The translations under genes were made by a program, and so were the position numbers. The notes beneath the pieces are model-generated. The model was not told the origin of the DNA and did no database searches. It worked only from the letters and a program-made list of their open reading frames with translations. A DNA stretch of 64,000 nt from Streptomyces rimosus subsp. rimosus (lineage in GTDB: Bacteria > Actinomycetota > Actinomycetes > Streptomycetales > Streptomycetaceae), in the NCBI RefSeq assembly GCF_000720725.1, contig NZ_JOCQ01000059.1, forward strand, positions 36,953 through 100,952, written 5' to 3'. Shown here piece after piece: positions 50,950 to 60,814 of the stretch (position 1 is its first letter; each line of letters starts with the position of its first letter).

Positions 50950-53160
50950 ATGTCCGCCACAACCTTCGTGGACCGGCCCCGCGCGCTCCAACGCCCGCAC
51001 GCCCGCTGGCAGTTCTGGCAGACGCCGGCCGGCCGGCCGCGCTGGGACCGGCCCGCGCTCCTGGGCATCGCCGCTCTCGCGGCCCTGCTGTACGCCTGGA
51101 ACATCACCGGCAGCGACTACGCCGGCTACTACGCCGCCGCCGTCCGCAGCATGTCGGAGAGTTGGAAGGCGTTCCTGTTCACGTCCTTCGACCCCGGTTC
51201 CACCGTCACCCTGGACAAGGTCGGCGGATTCCTGTGGCCGCAGGCGCTGTCCGCGCGGATCTTCGGCTTCAGCAACTGGGCGCTGACGCTCCCGCAGTGC
51301 GTCGAGGGCGTCGTCACCGTCCTGGTCATCCACCGCACCGTACGGCGCTGGCGCGGCCCGGCGGCCGGGCTGCTCGCGGCCGGCGTGCTGACGCTCACCC
51401 CCGTGGCCGCGTCGATGTTCGGGCACGCGCTGCTGGAGGCGCCGCTGACCATGTGCCTGGTGCTGGCGGCCGACCAGTGCGCGCGGGCGATGCTCAGCGG
51501 CCGGCTGCGGCCGTTGCTGCTGGCGGCGGTCTGGGTGGGGCTGGCCTTCCAGGCGGCCATGATGCAGGCGTGGGTCATCGTGCCCGCCCTGGCCGTCGCG
51601 TACTTCGTGGTCTCCCCGGCGGCGCTGCGCAAACGGCTGGGTCACCTGCTGACCGCGGGCGCCGTACTGTGCGCCGTCTCGCTGTCCTGGGTCCTGTTGA
51701 TGACCGTCGTACCGCAGGATTCACGGCCGTACGTGGACGGCTCACGGAACAACAGCGCCCTGTCGATGGTGTTCGGCTACAACGGCTTCGACCGGCTCGG
51801 CTCGGGCTGGAGCATGGACGCCGCCAACAGCGTGCAGGCGGGTGCGGCCAAGGGGCAGGGCGGGGCGGCGCGGGGCGGAGGCGCCCAGGCCGGTTCCGGT
51901 GCTGGTGCCGGTGCCGGTGCCGGTGCCAAGACGATGGGCCAGTCGGCGGGCCGGCCGGCGGGCCAGTCGGCGGGCGGCGACGGGTCGCAGTTGGCGGTGG
52001 GCGCCCCCATCAGCGGCTGGCTCAAGCTCTTCCGCGCGCCGCTCGCGCAGCAGATCGGGTGGCTCTTCCCGCTCGCGCTCTGCGCACTCGTCCTCGGCTT
52101 CGTCACCCGCCGCAAACAGCCCCGTACAGACCCGGTGCGCGGCGGCTTTCTTCTGTGGGGCGGCTGGCTGCTGACGGCGGCCGCGGTCATGAGCGCCATC
52201 AACGTCCCGCACGCCACGTACATGTCCGCCCTGGCGCCGGGTCTCGCGGCGCTGTCCGCCGCCGGGGTCGTCACACTGTGGCGCGCCTACCGCAAGGGGA
52301 CAAGCGCCAGGGCCGGAGGGCTACGGGGAGGGCTCCGGACATGGGCGCTGCCCGTCACCGTCGCCGTACAGGCGGCCTGGGCAGCCCACCTCGTCTCCGG
52401 CCACGCCGACTGGGTGCCGTGGCTGATCCCCCTGATCGCCGTGACCGCGCTCGCCGCGCTCGGCCTGCTGGCGTACGGCGCCGTCCGCGCCCGCCGCGAG
52501 GAGAGCGGGCCGAAGGGAAGTGACGGCCAGTCAACTGGTAGGACTCGCAATCGACTTCACCGCATCGGCGCCGCCGGGCTGATCGCAGGCTGCCTCACCA
52601 TGGCGGCCGCCCCCGCCACCTGGTCGCTGTCCGTACTGGACCCGCGGTACACCGGCTCCGCCCACTCGGCCTCCGCGGGCCCGCAGGACGTGACCATCGG
52701 GACCCCTGAGCACCTGACGGACGCCCAGCGCAAGATCCTCGACTACGTGGAACGGCGCAAGGGGACCGCCGGGTACACCTTCTCCGCTGCGCTGCTCTCC
52801 GCCGAACCGTACATCCGCCTCGGCGGCTCCGCCGTCCTGCCGCTCGGCGGGTTCGCGGCCGGGACCGAGCCGGTCACCCTGGCGACGTACCAGCGACTGG
52901 TCGCGTCCGGGAAGCTGCGCTTCGCGCTGGTCGGCAACCGCAGCACCGCGGGTACGTCGGAGACGGCGCGGATCAACCGGTGGGTCCGGTCGGCGTGCGA
53001 GAAGGTCGACCCGGCGGCGTACGGCGGGGAGACGGGAAAGGGGGCCGGACAGCCGCAGGCCGGAGCCGGACAGCCGCAGGCCGGGGCCGGACAGCCGCAG
53101 GCCGGGGGCGGTGCGAACCAGAGCCTCTACCGCTGCGCTCCGGACGACGTACGGGGCTGA
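50950..53160 (+). CDS. GT39-like (mannosyltransferase-type) integral membrane glycosyltransferase
   Basis: 736 aa, ~11 membrane helices. After the first helix, GSDYAGYYAAAVRSMS and DKVGGFLWPQALSARIFGFS match the dolichyl/polyprenyl-phosphate-sugar mannosyltransferase family of actinobacteria, with acidic residues in the first external loop. The C-terminal ~200 residues form an extracellular domain. Two low-complexity insertions are odd: a Gly/Ala run at ~300-330 and three GQPQAGA repeats near the C-terminus. GGGAGAG precedes ATG 50950. It probably moves a lipid-linked sugar to an exported acceptor. Confidence 0.85.
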   Translation: MSATTFVDRPRALQRPHARWQFWQTPAGRPRWDRPALLGIAALAALLYAWNITGSDYAGYYAAAVRSMSESWKAFLFTSFDPGSTVTLDKVGGFLWPQALSARIFGFSNWALTLPQCVEGVVTVLVIHRTVRRWRGPAAGLLAAGVLTLTPVAASMFGHALLEAPLTMCLVLAADQCARAMLSGRLRPLLLAAVWVGLAFQAAMMQAWVIVPALAVAYFVVSPAALRKRLGHLLTAGAVLCAVSLSWVLLMTVVPQDSRPYVDGSRNNSALSMVFGYNGFDRLGSGWSMDAANSVQAGAAKGQGGAARGGGAQAGSGAGAGAGAGAKTMGQSAGRPAGQSAGGDGSQLAVGAPISGWLKLFRAPLAQQIGWLFPLALCALVLGFVTRRKQPRTDPVRGGFLLWGGWLLTAAAVMSAINVPHATYMSALAPGLAALSAAGVVTLWRAYRKGTSARAGGLRGGLRTWALPVTVAVQAAWAAHLVSGHADWVPWLIPLIAVTALAALGLLAYGAVRARREESGPKGSDGQSTGRTRNRLHRIGAAGLIAGCLTMAAAPATWSLSVLDPRYTGSAHSASAGPQDVTIGTPEHLTDAQRKILDYVERRKGTAGYTFSAALLSAEPYIRLGGSAVLPLGGFAAGTEPVTLATYQRLVASGKLRFALVGNRSTAGTSETARINRWVRSACEKVDPAAYGGETGKGAGQPQAGAGQPQAGAGQPQAGGGANQSLYRCAPDDVRG
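53047..53109 (+). repeat. 21-bp in-frame tandem repeat
   Basis: Three consecutive 21-bp units (53047-53067, 53068-53088, 53089-53109) encode GQPQAGA repeats near the C-terminus of the GT39-like protein. Almost identical, so copy number probably varies between strains. Confidence 0.85.
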
Positions 53161-53287
53161 CCGGTATTCCCCCCGCTTGCCCCGCCGTGCCCCTCTTGAC
53201 CCGTACGCGAGCCTGCCAGCACAGTACGGAGGACCGTCCGGTCAGACCGATCTCGCGGCCTCGGATGCGGGGGCGTTGGAGGGTGCC

Positions 53288-54580
53288 GTGCACAGCAGCC
53301 CGAGCCTCGTGCCGTCGGACCCGGACGCCGGGGCCGCCCGTACCGGCGGTGTACCGGACGTGGACGCACCGGCTGCCGTGGCCTTCGCGCGGGACCTCGT
53401 CCGGCTGCGGACGGTCAACGCCGATGGCGCCACCGCCGTCGAACAGCCCGCCGCCGACCTCGTCTCCCGGCTCTTCACCGCGTTCGGCTGGCCGCACGAG
53501 GTGACCGAGGTGGCGCCCGGCCGCCCCAACGTCGTCGCGGTCGTCGAGGGCGGCGGCGGGCCGGGCCGCACCCTGATGTTCGAGGGGCACACGGACGTGG
53601 TCACCGAGGGCGACCCGGCGGCCTGGTCCGTCGATCCGTACGGTGCCGAGATCCGGGACGGCAGGCTGTGGGGCCGGGGCGCCGCCGACATGAAGTCCGG
53701 GGTCGCGGCCATGGTCTACGGGGTACGGGCGCTCCAGCAGGCCGGCCCCTTCCCCGGCCGGATCGTCCTCGGCGTGCTGTGCGACGAGGAGGGCCTGATG
53801 CTCGGCGCCAAGGCGTTCGCCGCCTCCCCGGCGGCGGCCGGGGTGGACGGCGTCATCGTCTGCGAGCCGGAGGGCTACGAGGTGTGCACCTCGGCCCGCG
53901 GCGGCATCCGCCTGCGGCTCGCGCTGCGCGGGGTGATGGCACACGGCGCGATGCCCCAGGAGGGCCGTAACCCGCTCGTCGCCGGCGCGCGCGTCGTCGC
54001 CGCGCTCGCCGGGGCCGAGGAGTGGGCCGTACGCCGGTACGGGACCCATCCGCACGCCGGGACGGTGACCGTCACCCCGACGGTGCTGCACGGCGGCGAC
54101 CCCGACCAGCTCAACGTCATCCCCGCCCACGCGGTGGTCGGCATCGATGTGCGGACGATTCCCGGCACCGACCACGCCGAGCTGATCGGGCACCTGCGGC
54201 AGGCGGCCGAGGACGCCGCGGCGGGCGTGGGCGTCACCGTCGGGCTGACCGTCGTGGACGACCGGCCGGCCATCGAGACCGACGTAGGCCACCCCGTCGT
54301 CACGGCGCTGGTGGCCGGTCACCGGCAGGTGCACGGCAGCGCCCCGTCCTTCGGCGCGGTCCCCGGCACGACCGACGGGACGATACTGACCCGCGACGCG
54401 GGCCTGGTGACCGTCGTCTACGGGCCGGGCGGCAAATGGATCGCCCACCAGAAGGACGAGTACGTCGAGGTGCGCGAGATCGGCGAGTACGCCCGGGTGT
54501 ACGCCGCGGCGGCCCGGCACTTCCTCGGCGGAAGCGGCGCGCGCCCCGAAGACGCCCGCCCCGAAGGCGTCGGCGCATGA
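53288..54580 (+). CDS. M20-family metallopeptidase/deacylase (ArgE/DapE/ACY1 type)
   Basis: 430 aa. Zinc ligands are visible as the His and Asp of FEGHTDVV, the Asp of WGRGAADMKSG, and the Glu-Glu of LCDEEG; a lid domain sits in the middle (VMAHGAMPQEG). The family hydrolyses N-acyl amino acids or dipeptides. GTG 53288 is chosen because GGAGG lies 5 bp upstream; earlier codons lack such a site. Stop overlaps the SDR start (ATGA), placing it first in a three-gene cluster with an SDR and a penicillin acylase. Confidence 0.88.
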   Translation: MHSSPSLVPSDPDAGAARTGGVPDVDAPAAVAFARDLVRLRTVNADGATAVEQPAADLVSRLFTAFGWPHEVTEVAPGRPNVVAVVEGGGGPGRTLMFEGHTDVVTEGDPAAWSVDPYGAEIRDGRLWGRGAADMKSGVAAMVYGVRALQQAGPFPGRIVLGVLCDEEGLMLGAKAFAASPAAAGVDGVIVCEPEGYEVCTSARGGIRLRLALRGVMAHGAMPQEGRNPLVAGARVVAALAGAEEWAVRRYGTHPHAGTVTVTPTVLHGGDPDQLNVIPAHAVVGIDVRTIPGTDHAELIGHLRQAAEDAAAGVGVTVGLTVVDDRPAIETDVGHPVVTALVAGHRQVHGSAPSFGAVPGTTDGTILTRDAGLVTVVYGPGGKWIAHQKDEYVEVREIGEYARVYAAAARHFLGGSGARPEDARPEGVGA

Positions 54581-55476
54581 CGGTGGCGGGACACGGAAGC
54601 CGAACGCATCGGCCGAAGGAGCAGGCGATGGAGCACGCGACGGAGCAGGCGGCGGAGCGCGGAGCCGGCCCGGCGGTCGAGTACGCGAAGCTGTTCCGCC
54701 TGGACGGGCGGCGCGTCGCGGTGGTGGGCGGCGCCGGGGGCATCGGCCGGGAGGCGGTACGCGCCCTGGCCGCGCACGGCGCCGAGGTGATCGTCGCCGA
54801 TCTGGACGCGGCCGGTGCCGAGGCGGCCGCGGAAGCCGCCGCCGCCGAGCCGCCGGCCCCCGGCAGCCGTAACGGCACCGCGACCGCCTGCCCCCTCGAC
54901 GTGCTGGACGAGGACGCGGTACGGGCCGCGGTGGACCGGTGGGGAGCCCTGGACGGGCTGGTCGTCACCACCGGCGTCAACGTGCGCAAGCGGATCACCG
55001 ACTACACCGCCGCCGAGTTCGACCGGGTCATGGGCCTCAACCTGCGGGCCGCCTTCACCCTCGTACAGGCCGTCGCCCCCGCCATGGCCGAGCGCGGCCG
55101 GGGCAGCGTGGTCGGCCTGGCCTCCATGCGAGCCTTCCAGGTCGAGCCGGGGCAGAGCGTGTACGCCGCCTCGAAGGCCGGGCTGGTGCAGTTCCTGCGG
55201 ACGGCCGCGGCGGAGTGGGGGCCGCACGGCATCCGGTTCAACGCGGTGGCGCCCGGCGTGGTCCGCACCCCGCTCACCGACCAGATCGCCGCCGATCCGC
55301 ACTGGTACGACGCGTACGCCCAGGCGTCCGCGCTGCGGCGCTGGGCCCGCGCCGACGAGATCGCGGGCGCCGCGGTCTATCTCGTGTCCGACGCGTCGAC
55401 CTTCGTCACCGGGAGCGTGCTGACGGTCGACGGGGGCTGGACGGCGGTGGACGGCCGGTTCGAGCCGTCGCTCTGA
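54577..55476 (+). CDS. SDR-family oxidoreductase
   Basis: 299 aa. Classical SDR after a ~45-residue extension: GGAGGIG, catalytic Ser in GLASMRAFQVEPG, YAASKAG (Tyr-x3-Lys) and VTGSVLTVDGG. The NNAG motif is replaced by TTGV, an unusual substitution. ATG 54577 overlaps the peptidase stop; ATG 54628, after AAGGAG, would remove most of the extension and is a real alternative. Operon with the M20 enzyme. Substrate unknown. Confidence 0.85.
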   Translation: MTVAGHGSRTHRPKEQAMEHATEQAAERGAGPAVEYAKLFRLDGRRVAVVGGAGGIGREAVRALAAHGAEVIVADLDAAGAEAAAEAAAAEPPAPGSRNGTATACPLDVLDEDAVRAAVDRWGALDGLVVTTGVNVRKRITDYTAAEFDRVMGLNLRAAFTLVQAVAPAMAERGRGSVVGLASMRAFQVEPGQSVYAASKAGLVQFLRTAAAEWGPHGIRFNAVAPGVVRTPLTDQIAADPHWYDAYAQASALRRWARADEIAGAAVYLVSDASTFVTGSVLTVDGGWTAVDGRFEPSL

Positions 55477-55523
55477 CGGCGGCCGGTCCGGCGTACGGCA
55501 CATCGCGACCCCCACGGAGCCCC

Positions 55524-57986
55524 ATGCCACCGCACGGCGACAAAACCACCCCCACCGACAACCAAACCCCTTCGGACAACGCCACCCCCTCCGAGCACAC
55601 CACTCATGACCGCACCACCTACGACGTCCCCGGCCTGGCCGCCCCCGTCGAGATCCGCGTCGACCGCTGGGGCGTACCGCACCTGTACGCCGCCTCCCAG
55701 GACGACCTGTTCCTCGCCCAGGGCTTCAACGCCGCCCGGGACCGCCTCTTCCAGATCGACCTGTGGCGGCGGCGCGGCCTCGGCCTGCTCTCCGAGGCGT
55801 TCGGCGAGAGCTGCCTCGAACACGACCGGGCGGCCCGGCTCTTCCTGTACCGCGGCGACATGGCCGCCGAATGGGCCGCCTACGGACCCCGTACGGAGCG
55901 CATCACCAGCGCTTTCGTACGCGGCGTCAACGCATACGTGGCGCTCTGCCGGGCCGACCCGGCCCACCTCCCACCCGAGTTCGCGCTGCTCGGCCACCGG
56001 CCCGCCTACTGGGAGCCCGCCGACGTGGCCCGCATCCGCAGCCACGGCCTCTACTACAACCTGGAGCAGGAGGTCGCCCGCGCGCTGACGTTGCGTGATC
56101 ACGGCCCCGCAGTCGAGGACCTGCGCCGGGCCCGGGAGCCCGCGCACATCCTGCGCGTACCGGAGGGCCTGGATCTGTCCCTCATCCCCGACGACGTGCT
56201 GCGGGTCCACCGGCTGGCCACCACCCCGCCATGGGAGGACGGCGGCCCGCGCCAGGGCCCGGACGGCAGCAACAACTGGGTGATCGGCCCGTCCCGTACC
56301 GCCACCGGCCGGCCGCTGCTGGCCAACGATCCGCACCGCGCCGTCACCCTGCCCGCGCTGCGCTACCTCGCGCACCTGTCGGCCCCCGGCATCGACGCCA
56401 TCGGCGCGGGGGAGCCCGCGCTGCCCGGCATCTCCATCGGCCACAACGGCCGCATCGCCTTCGGGCTGACGATCTTCCCCATCGACCAGGAGGACCTGTA
56501 CGTCTACCGCACCAACCCGGACGCGCCCCGCGAGTACCGCTACGACGGCCGCTGGGAGCCCATGACCCGCGTGACCGAGACGGTCCCGGTGCGCGACGGG
56601 CGGCCGGTCACCGTCGAGCTGTGGTTCACCCGGCACGGGCCGGTGATCCACGAGGACCCGGAGCGCGGCACGGCGTTCGCCGTACGGGCCGCCTGGCTCG
56701 GCCCGGGCATGGCCCCGTACCTGGGCAGCACGGAGTACCTGACGGCGGAAGGCCCCGACGCCTTCGTGGCCGCGCTGCGCCGCTGGGGCGCGCCCGGCGA
56801 GAACCAGGTCTACGCCGCCCCCGACGGGACCATCGGCTGGCAGCCCGCCGGCCGCGTCCCCGCCCGGCCGAACTGGGACGGCACGCTGCCCGTGCCCGGC
56901 GACGGCCGCTACGAGTGGGCCGGCTTCCACCCCGCGGACACGCTGCCGTCCGTACGCGACCCCGGCCGGGGCTGGTTCGCCACGGCCAACGAGATGAACC
57001 TCCCGCCCGGCTACCCGAACGACCGGCGGACGATCACGTACGACTGGTACGCGCCCGCCCGCCGCGACCACATCGCCGCGGAACTGGACGCCCGCACCGG
57101 CTGGACCGTCGCGGACTGCGTCCGCCTCCAGACCGACTGCTCCAGCCCGACCGCCCGCCGCATCCTGCCCCTGCTGGACGGTGTCACCAGCGACGACCCG
57201 GCCGTGAGCTGGGCGGTGGACCGGCTGCGCGCCTGGGACGCGCGGCTGGTGCCCGGCTCCGTACCCGGCGCGCTCTTCGAGGTCTGGTACCGGCGGCACC
57301 TGCGCCCGGCCGTACTGGAACGGGCGCTGGCCCGCCTGCTGCCCCCGGACCGGCGCGCCGCGGCCCTGGCACGCGTCCTGCCCGCCGGCGAAGCCGCCAC
57401 CACCGACCCCCGGATCGATCTCGACCTGCTGCTCACCCCCGGCGACCGGCTCGGCCCCGCCCCGGACCGGGTCCTGCGTACGGCCGTCCTCGCCACCCTC
57501 CCCGGCGCGCTCGCCGAACTCGGCCGGCTCCTCGGCCCGGACCGCGCCCGCTGGACCTGGGGCGCGCTGCACCAGGCGGAACCGCGGCATCCGCTCGCCG
57601 GGTGGCCGATGGGGCAGCGGGCCCCGGAGTGGACCCACGCCGGGCCCGCGCCGCGCGGCGGCAGCGGCGACACGGTCAACGCCACCTCGTACGGCACGGA
57701 CTTCCGGCAGGCCGGCGGGGCCACCTTCCGGCTGGTGATCGACGTCGGCGACTGGGACGCCTCGGTGGCCATGAACGCGCCCGGCCAGTCCGGCGACCCG
57801 GGCAGCCCGCACTACCGCGACCTGTTCGCGGACTGGGCCGCGGACCGCGCCTTTCCGCTGCTGTACGGCCGCGCGGCGGTCGAACGGCACACCACCCGCG
57901 TGATCACCCTGCGGCCCGCCGGCGGACCGCCGCCGGAAAAGCGTGATTCAGATCACGGGAATTACCGTGTAACAAACCATGGGTAA
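55524..57986 (+). CDS. Penicillin-acylase-family Ntn hydrolase
   Basis: 820 aa. GSNNWVIGP gives Ser249 as the nucleophile that becomes the N-terminus of the beta chain after self-cleavage at Gly248-Ser249; the alpha part carries GVPHLYAASQDDLFLAQGF, typical of the family. Later RHGPVI and NATSYGTDFRQ are usual beta-chain motifs. It would hydrolyse amides of acylated amines: beta-lactams, quorum-sensing lactones or N-acyl compounds. No signal peptide is visible, only a Thr/Pro-rich polar N-terminus, unlike most members. Possible operon with the upstream SDR. Confidence 0.88.
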   Translation: MPPHGDKTTPTDNQTPSDNATPSEHTTHDRTTYDVPGLAAPVEIRVDRWGVPHLYAASQDDLFLAQGFNAARDRLFQIDLWRRRGLGLLSEAFGESCLEHDRAARLFLYRGDMAAEWAAYGPRTERITSAFVRGVNAYVALCRADPAHLPPEFALLGHRPAYWEPADVARIRSHGLYYNLEQEVARALTLRDHGPAVEDLRRAREPAHILRVPEGLDLSLIPDDVLRVHRLATTPPWEDGGPRQGPDGSNNWVIGPSRTATGRPLLANDPHRAVTLPALRYLAHLSAPGIDAIGAGEPALPGISIGHNGRIAFGLTIFPIDQEDLYVYRTNPDAPREYRYDGRWEPMTRVTETVPVRDGRPVTVELWFTRHGPVIHEDPERGTAFAVRAAWLGPGMAPYLGSTEYLTAEGPDAFVAALRRWGAPGENQVYAAPDGTIGWQPAGRVPARPNWDGTLPVPGDGRYEWAGFHPADTLPSVRDPGRGWFATANEMNLPPGYPNDRRTITYDWYAPARRDHIAAELDARTGWTVADCVRLQTDCSSPTARRILPLLDGVTSDDPAVSWAVDRLRAWDARLVPGSVPGALFEVWYRRHLRPAVLERALARLLPPDRRAAALARVLPAGEAATTDPRIDLDLLLTPGDRLGPAPDRVLRTAVLATLPGALAELGRLLGPDRARWTWGALHQAEPRHPLAGWPMGQRAPEWTHAGPAPRGGSGDTVNATSYGTDFRQAGGATFRLVIDVGDWDASVAMNAPGQSGDPGSPHYRDLFADWAADRAFPLLYGRAAVERHTTRVITLRPAGGPPPEKRDSDHGNYRVTNHG
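57943..57956 (+). promoter_or_regulatory. Crp/Fnr-like palindrome upstream of the sigma factor gene
   Basis: GTGATTCAGATCAC is a 14-bp palindrome of the GTGA-N6-TCAC form, inside the last codons of the penicillin acylase gene and about 95 bp before the sigma factor start. The match is to the general Crp consensus only. Confidence 0.4.
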
Positions 57987-58048
57987 GTGCGCGATGAATA
58001 AAGAGGTGCTCGCCGTGCACCTTGCCTATGTGTATCGAGAGGTTCCTC

Positions 58049-59116
<1,068 letters not shown>

Positions 59117-59332
59117 GGGAGGGTTTCCCGGGCTGACGACAGCCCTCCGCCGGACGGCGCACGCCCCCGGAGCACCGGCGCACGGGCGGGGGCCGGCGTT
59201 GCCGTTCCCGGCCTGACCGCGTCCCGCGGATCCTAGACTCGATGCGTACGCCCGGCCCGTCAGCGTTGCCGGGGCGTCCACGCGGCCGGGAGGCCGGCGG
59301 GCGGGCGTGAGGGCGGGGATCGGGGGACGGTC

Positions 59333-60046
59333 GTGTCCGGTGCCGAGCGGTTCGTTCAGTCCGCGTTGCGGTTCTGGGAGCAGGGGCGGCGCTTCGAGGA
59401 CGAGGGGCGGCCGCTCCTGGCCGCCCGGAGTTACACGCGTGGCCTGGGCGGCTTCCTTTCGTACGTGAAGCTGTCGCGGGACGGTCAACTGGCGCCCGCT
59501 TACTACGCGTTCGGGGCGCTCGGCAGGGAGACGGCCCGGCTGTGCGCCGCCATGAACCGGCACAGCGCCCTGCAGAACGCCCGCATGGCCCTGGCCGCCT
59601 CGCACTTCGCCGACCCGACGCGCGGCCGGGTCGCCCTGGTCGAGCGGGAGGTGTACGACGGCCGTGACCGGACGCTGTACGCGTTGACCCTGGGGCGCCA
59701 CGACCAGGTGCTCACCGCCGAGATGCGGATCGCCGGCGCCGCGGACGCGCGCGATCTGCTGGCCTCCCTGCTCGGTGACGAGGCCGCCACCCGGCCCAGC
59801 GCCATGGGGCTCTGGCCGATCGGCAGCGGCGGCGAGGCGGGGCGGGGCCGCATCGGCTACTGGCAGGACAAGAAGCGCTACATGCAGGCCGTGCTGCCCA
59901 GTTGCGCCGGTTTGAGCGAGTTCCGCGAACGTCTTCGTCTGCGGGAGCAGGCCGACGCCTTGTACGCGGAGCTGCACCGGGTCGCCCCGCACTTCGATCC
60001 GGGGCCGCGTGACGGACAAGACCGACGGACGTGGAGGCCGGAGTGA
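59333..60046 (+). CDS. Unknown protein, paralogue 1 of the CHAT operon
   Basis: 237 aa. No recognised domain. Probably helical. An internal block (AALAASHFADPTRGRVALVE; RYMQAVLPSCAGLSEF) is repeated in the next gene, so the two are diverged paralogues. No signal peptide or membrane segment. GTG 59333 follows CGGGGGA. Stop overlaps the next GTG (GTGA). Its place ahead of a caspase-like protein suggests a substrate, sensor or regulator; this is inference. Confidence 0.75.
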   Translation: MSGAERFVQSALRFWEQGRRFEDEGRPLLAARSYTRGLGGFLSYVKLSRDGQLAPAYYAFGALGRETARLCAAMNRHSALQNARMALAASHFADPTRGRVALVEREVYDGRDRTLYALTLGRHDQVLTAEMRIAGAADARDLLASLLGDEAATRPSAMGLWPIGSGGEAGRGRIGYWQDKKRYMQAVLPSCAGLSEFRERLRLREQADALYAELHRVAPHFDPGPRDGQDRRTWRPE

Positions 60047-60807
60047 GCAAGCACCACATGCGCGCCCCCTTGCAGACGGCGCTCGCCGCCTGGCGGCAGG
60101 CGCGGAGCACGGCGAGCAGCGGCGCCCCGCCCCGGCGCACCGGCGTCGCCTATCACCTGGCCGTGAACCGCCTGCAGTTGTACGCCAGCATGCTCCGGGG
60201 CGGCCCCAGGCCCCGCGAGGAGGTACGGGACGAGCTGAGCGCCACCTGCCACGCCCTGTCCGTCCTGTGCCGCGAGTCGGTGCCGAAGGTCGCGGCCTCG
60301 GGTGCCGCCCACTACGTGGCGGTGCACGCCCGGACCGGCCTGGCCGCCGCTCATCTGGCCGACCCCGCGCGGGGCGAGCCCGGCCGGGTCGGCGCGGCGC
60401 TGGACGGCCCCCTGCTGGAGCGCTTCGACCCCGACGGCGCCGGGGACGTGCCGCCCGCCGAACGGATCGCGGCCGCGGCCGATGTCCGCCTGCTGCTCGC
60501 GTCGGTGATCGCCGACCGGCCGCCCGCCCGCGGCGCCACGGGCGCGCCGTGGCGTATCAGCGAGGACGCGGGCAGTGGCTTCCGGGCCGTATACCGGGAC
60601 CGGCGGCGTTTCCGCCGTGCCGTGCTGCCCAGCTGCGCGGGCCTGGAGCCGCAGGCCGAGGCGCTGCGGCTGGGTGGGGAAGGGGTACGGTTGCACGCCG
60701 CCCTGGCGGCCGTGCTGCCCGGGCACCGTACGGAACTCGCGTCTGCGCAGCGGCAGTTGGCAGAGCTGTCCCGGCTGTTCGGGGTGGCTGCGCCGACGGT
60801 GGAGTGA
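60043..60807 (+). CDS. Unknown protein, paralogue 2 of the CHAT operon
   Basis: 254 aa. Shares with the preceding protein the AAAHLADPARG segment, an ADVRLLLASVIAD segment (ADARDLLASLLGD in paralogue 1) and the C-terminal FRRAVLPSCAGLEPQAEALRL, in the same order. No known domain. GTG 60043 overlaps the upstream stop; ATG 60058 is a close alternative. Together with the neighbour and the CHAT gene (7 bp downstream) it forms one operon. Confidence 0.78.
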   Translation: MSKHHMRAPLQTALAAWRQARSTASSGAPPRRTGVAYHLAVNRLQLYASMLRGGPRPREEVRDELSATCHALSVLCRESVPKVAASGAAHYVAVHARTGLAAAHLADPARGEPGRVGAALDGPLLERFDPDGAGDVPPAERIAAAADVRLLLASVIADRPPARGATGAPWRISEDAGSGFRAVYRDRRRFRRAVLPSCAGLEPQAEALRLGGEGVRLHAALAAVLPGHRTELASAQRQLAELSRLFGVAAPTVE

Positions 60808-60814
60808 GGCGGCG

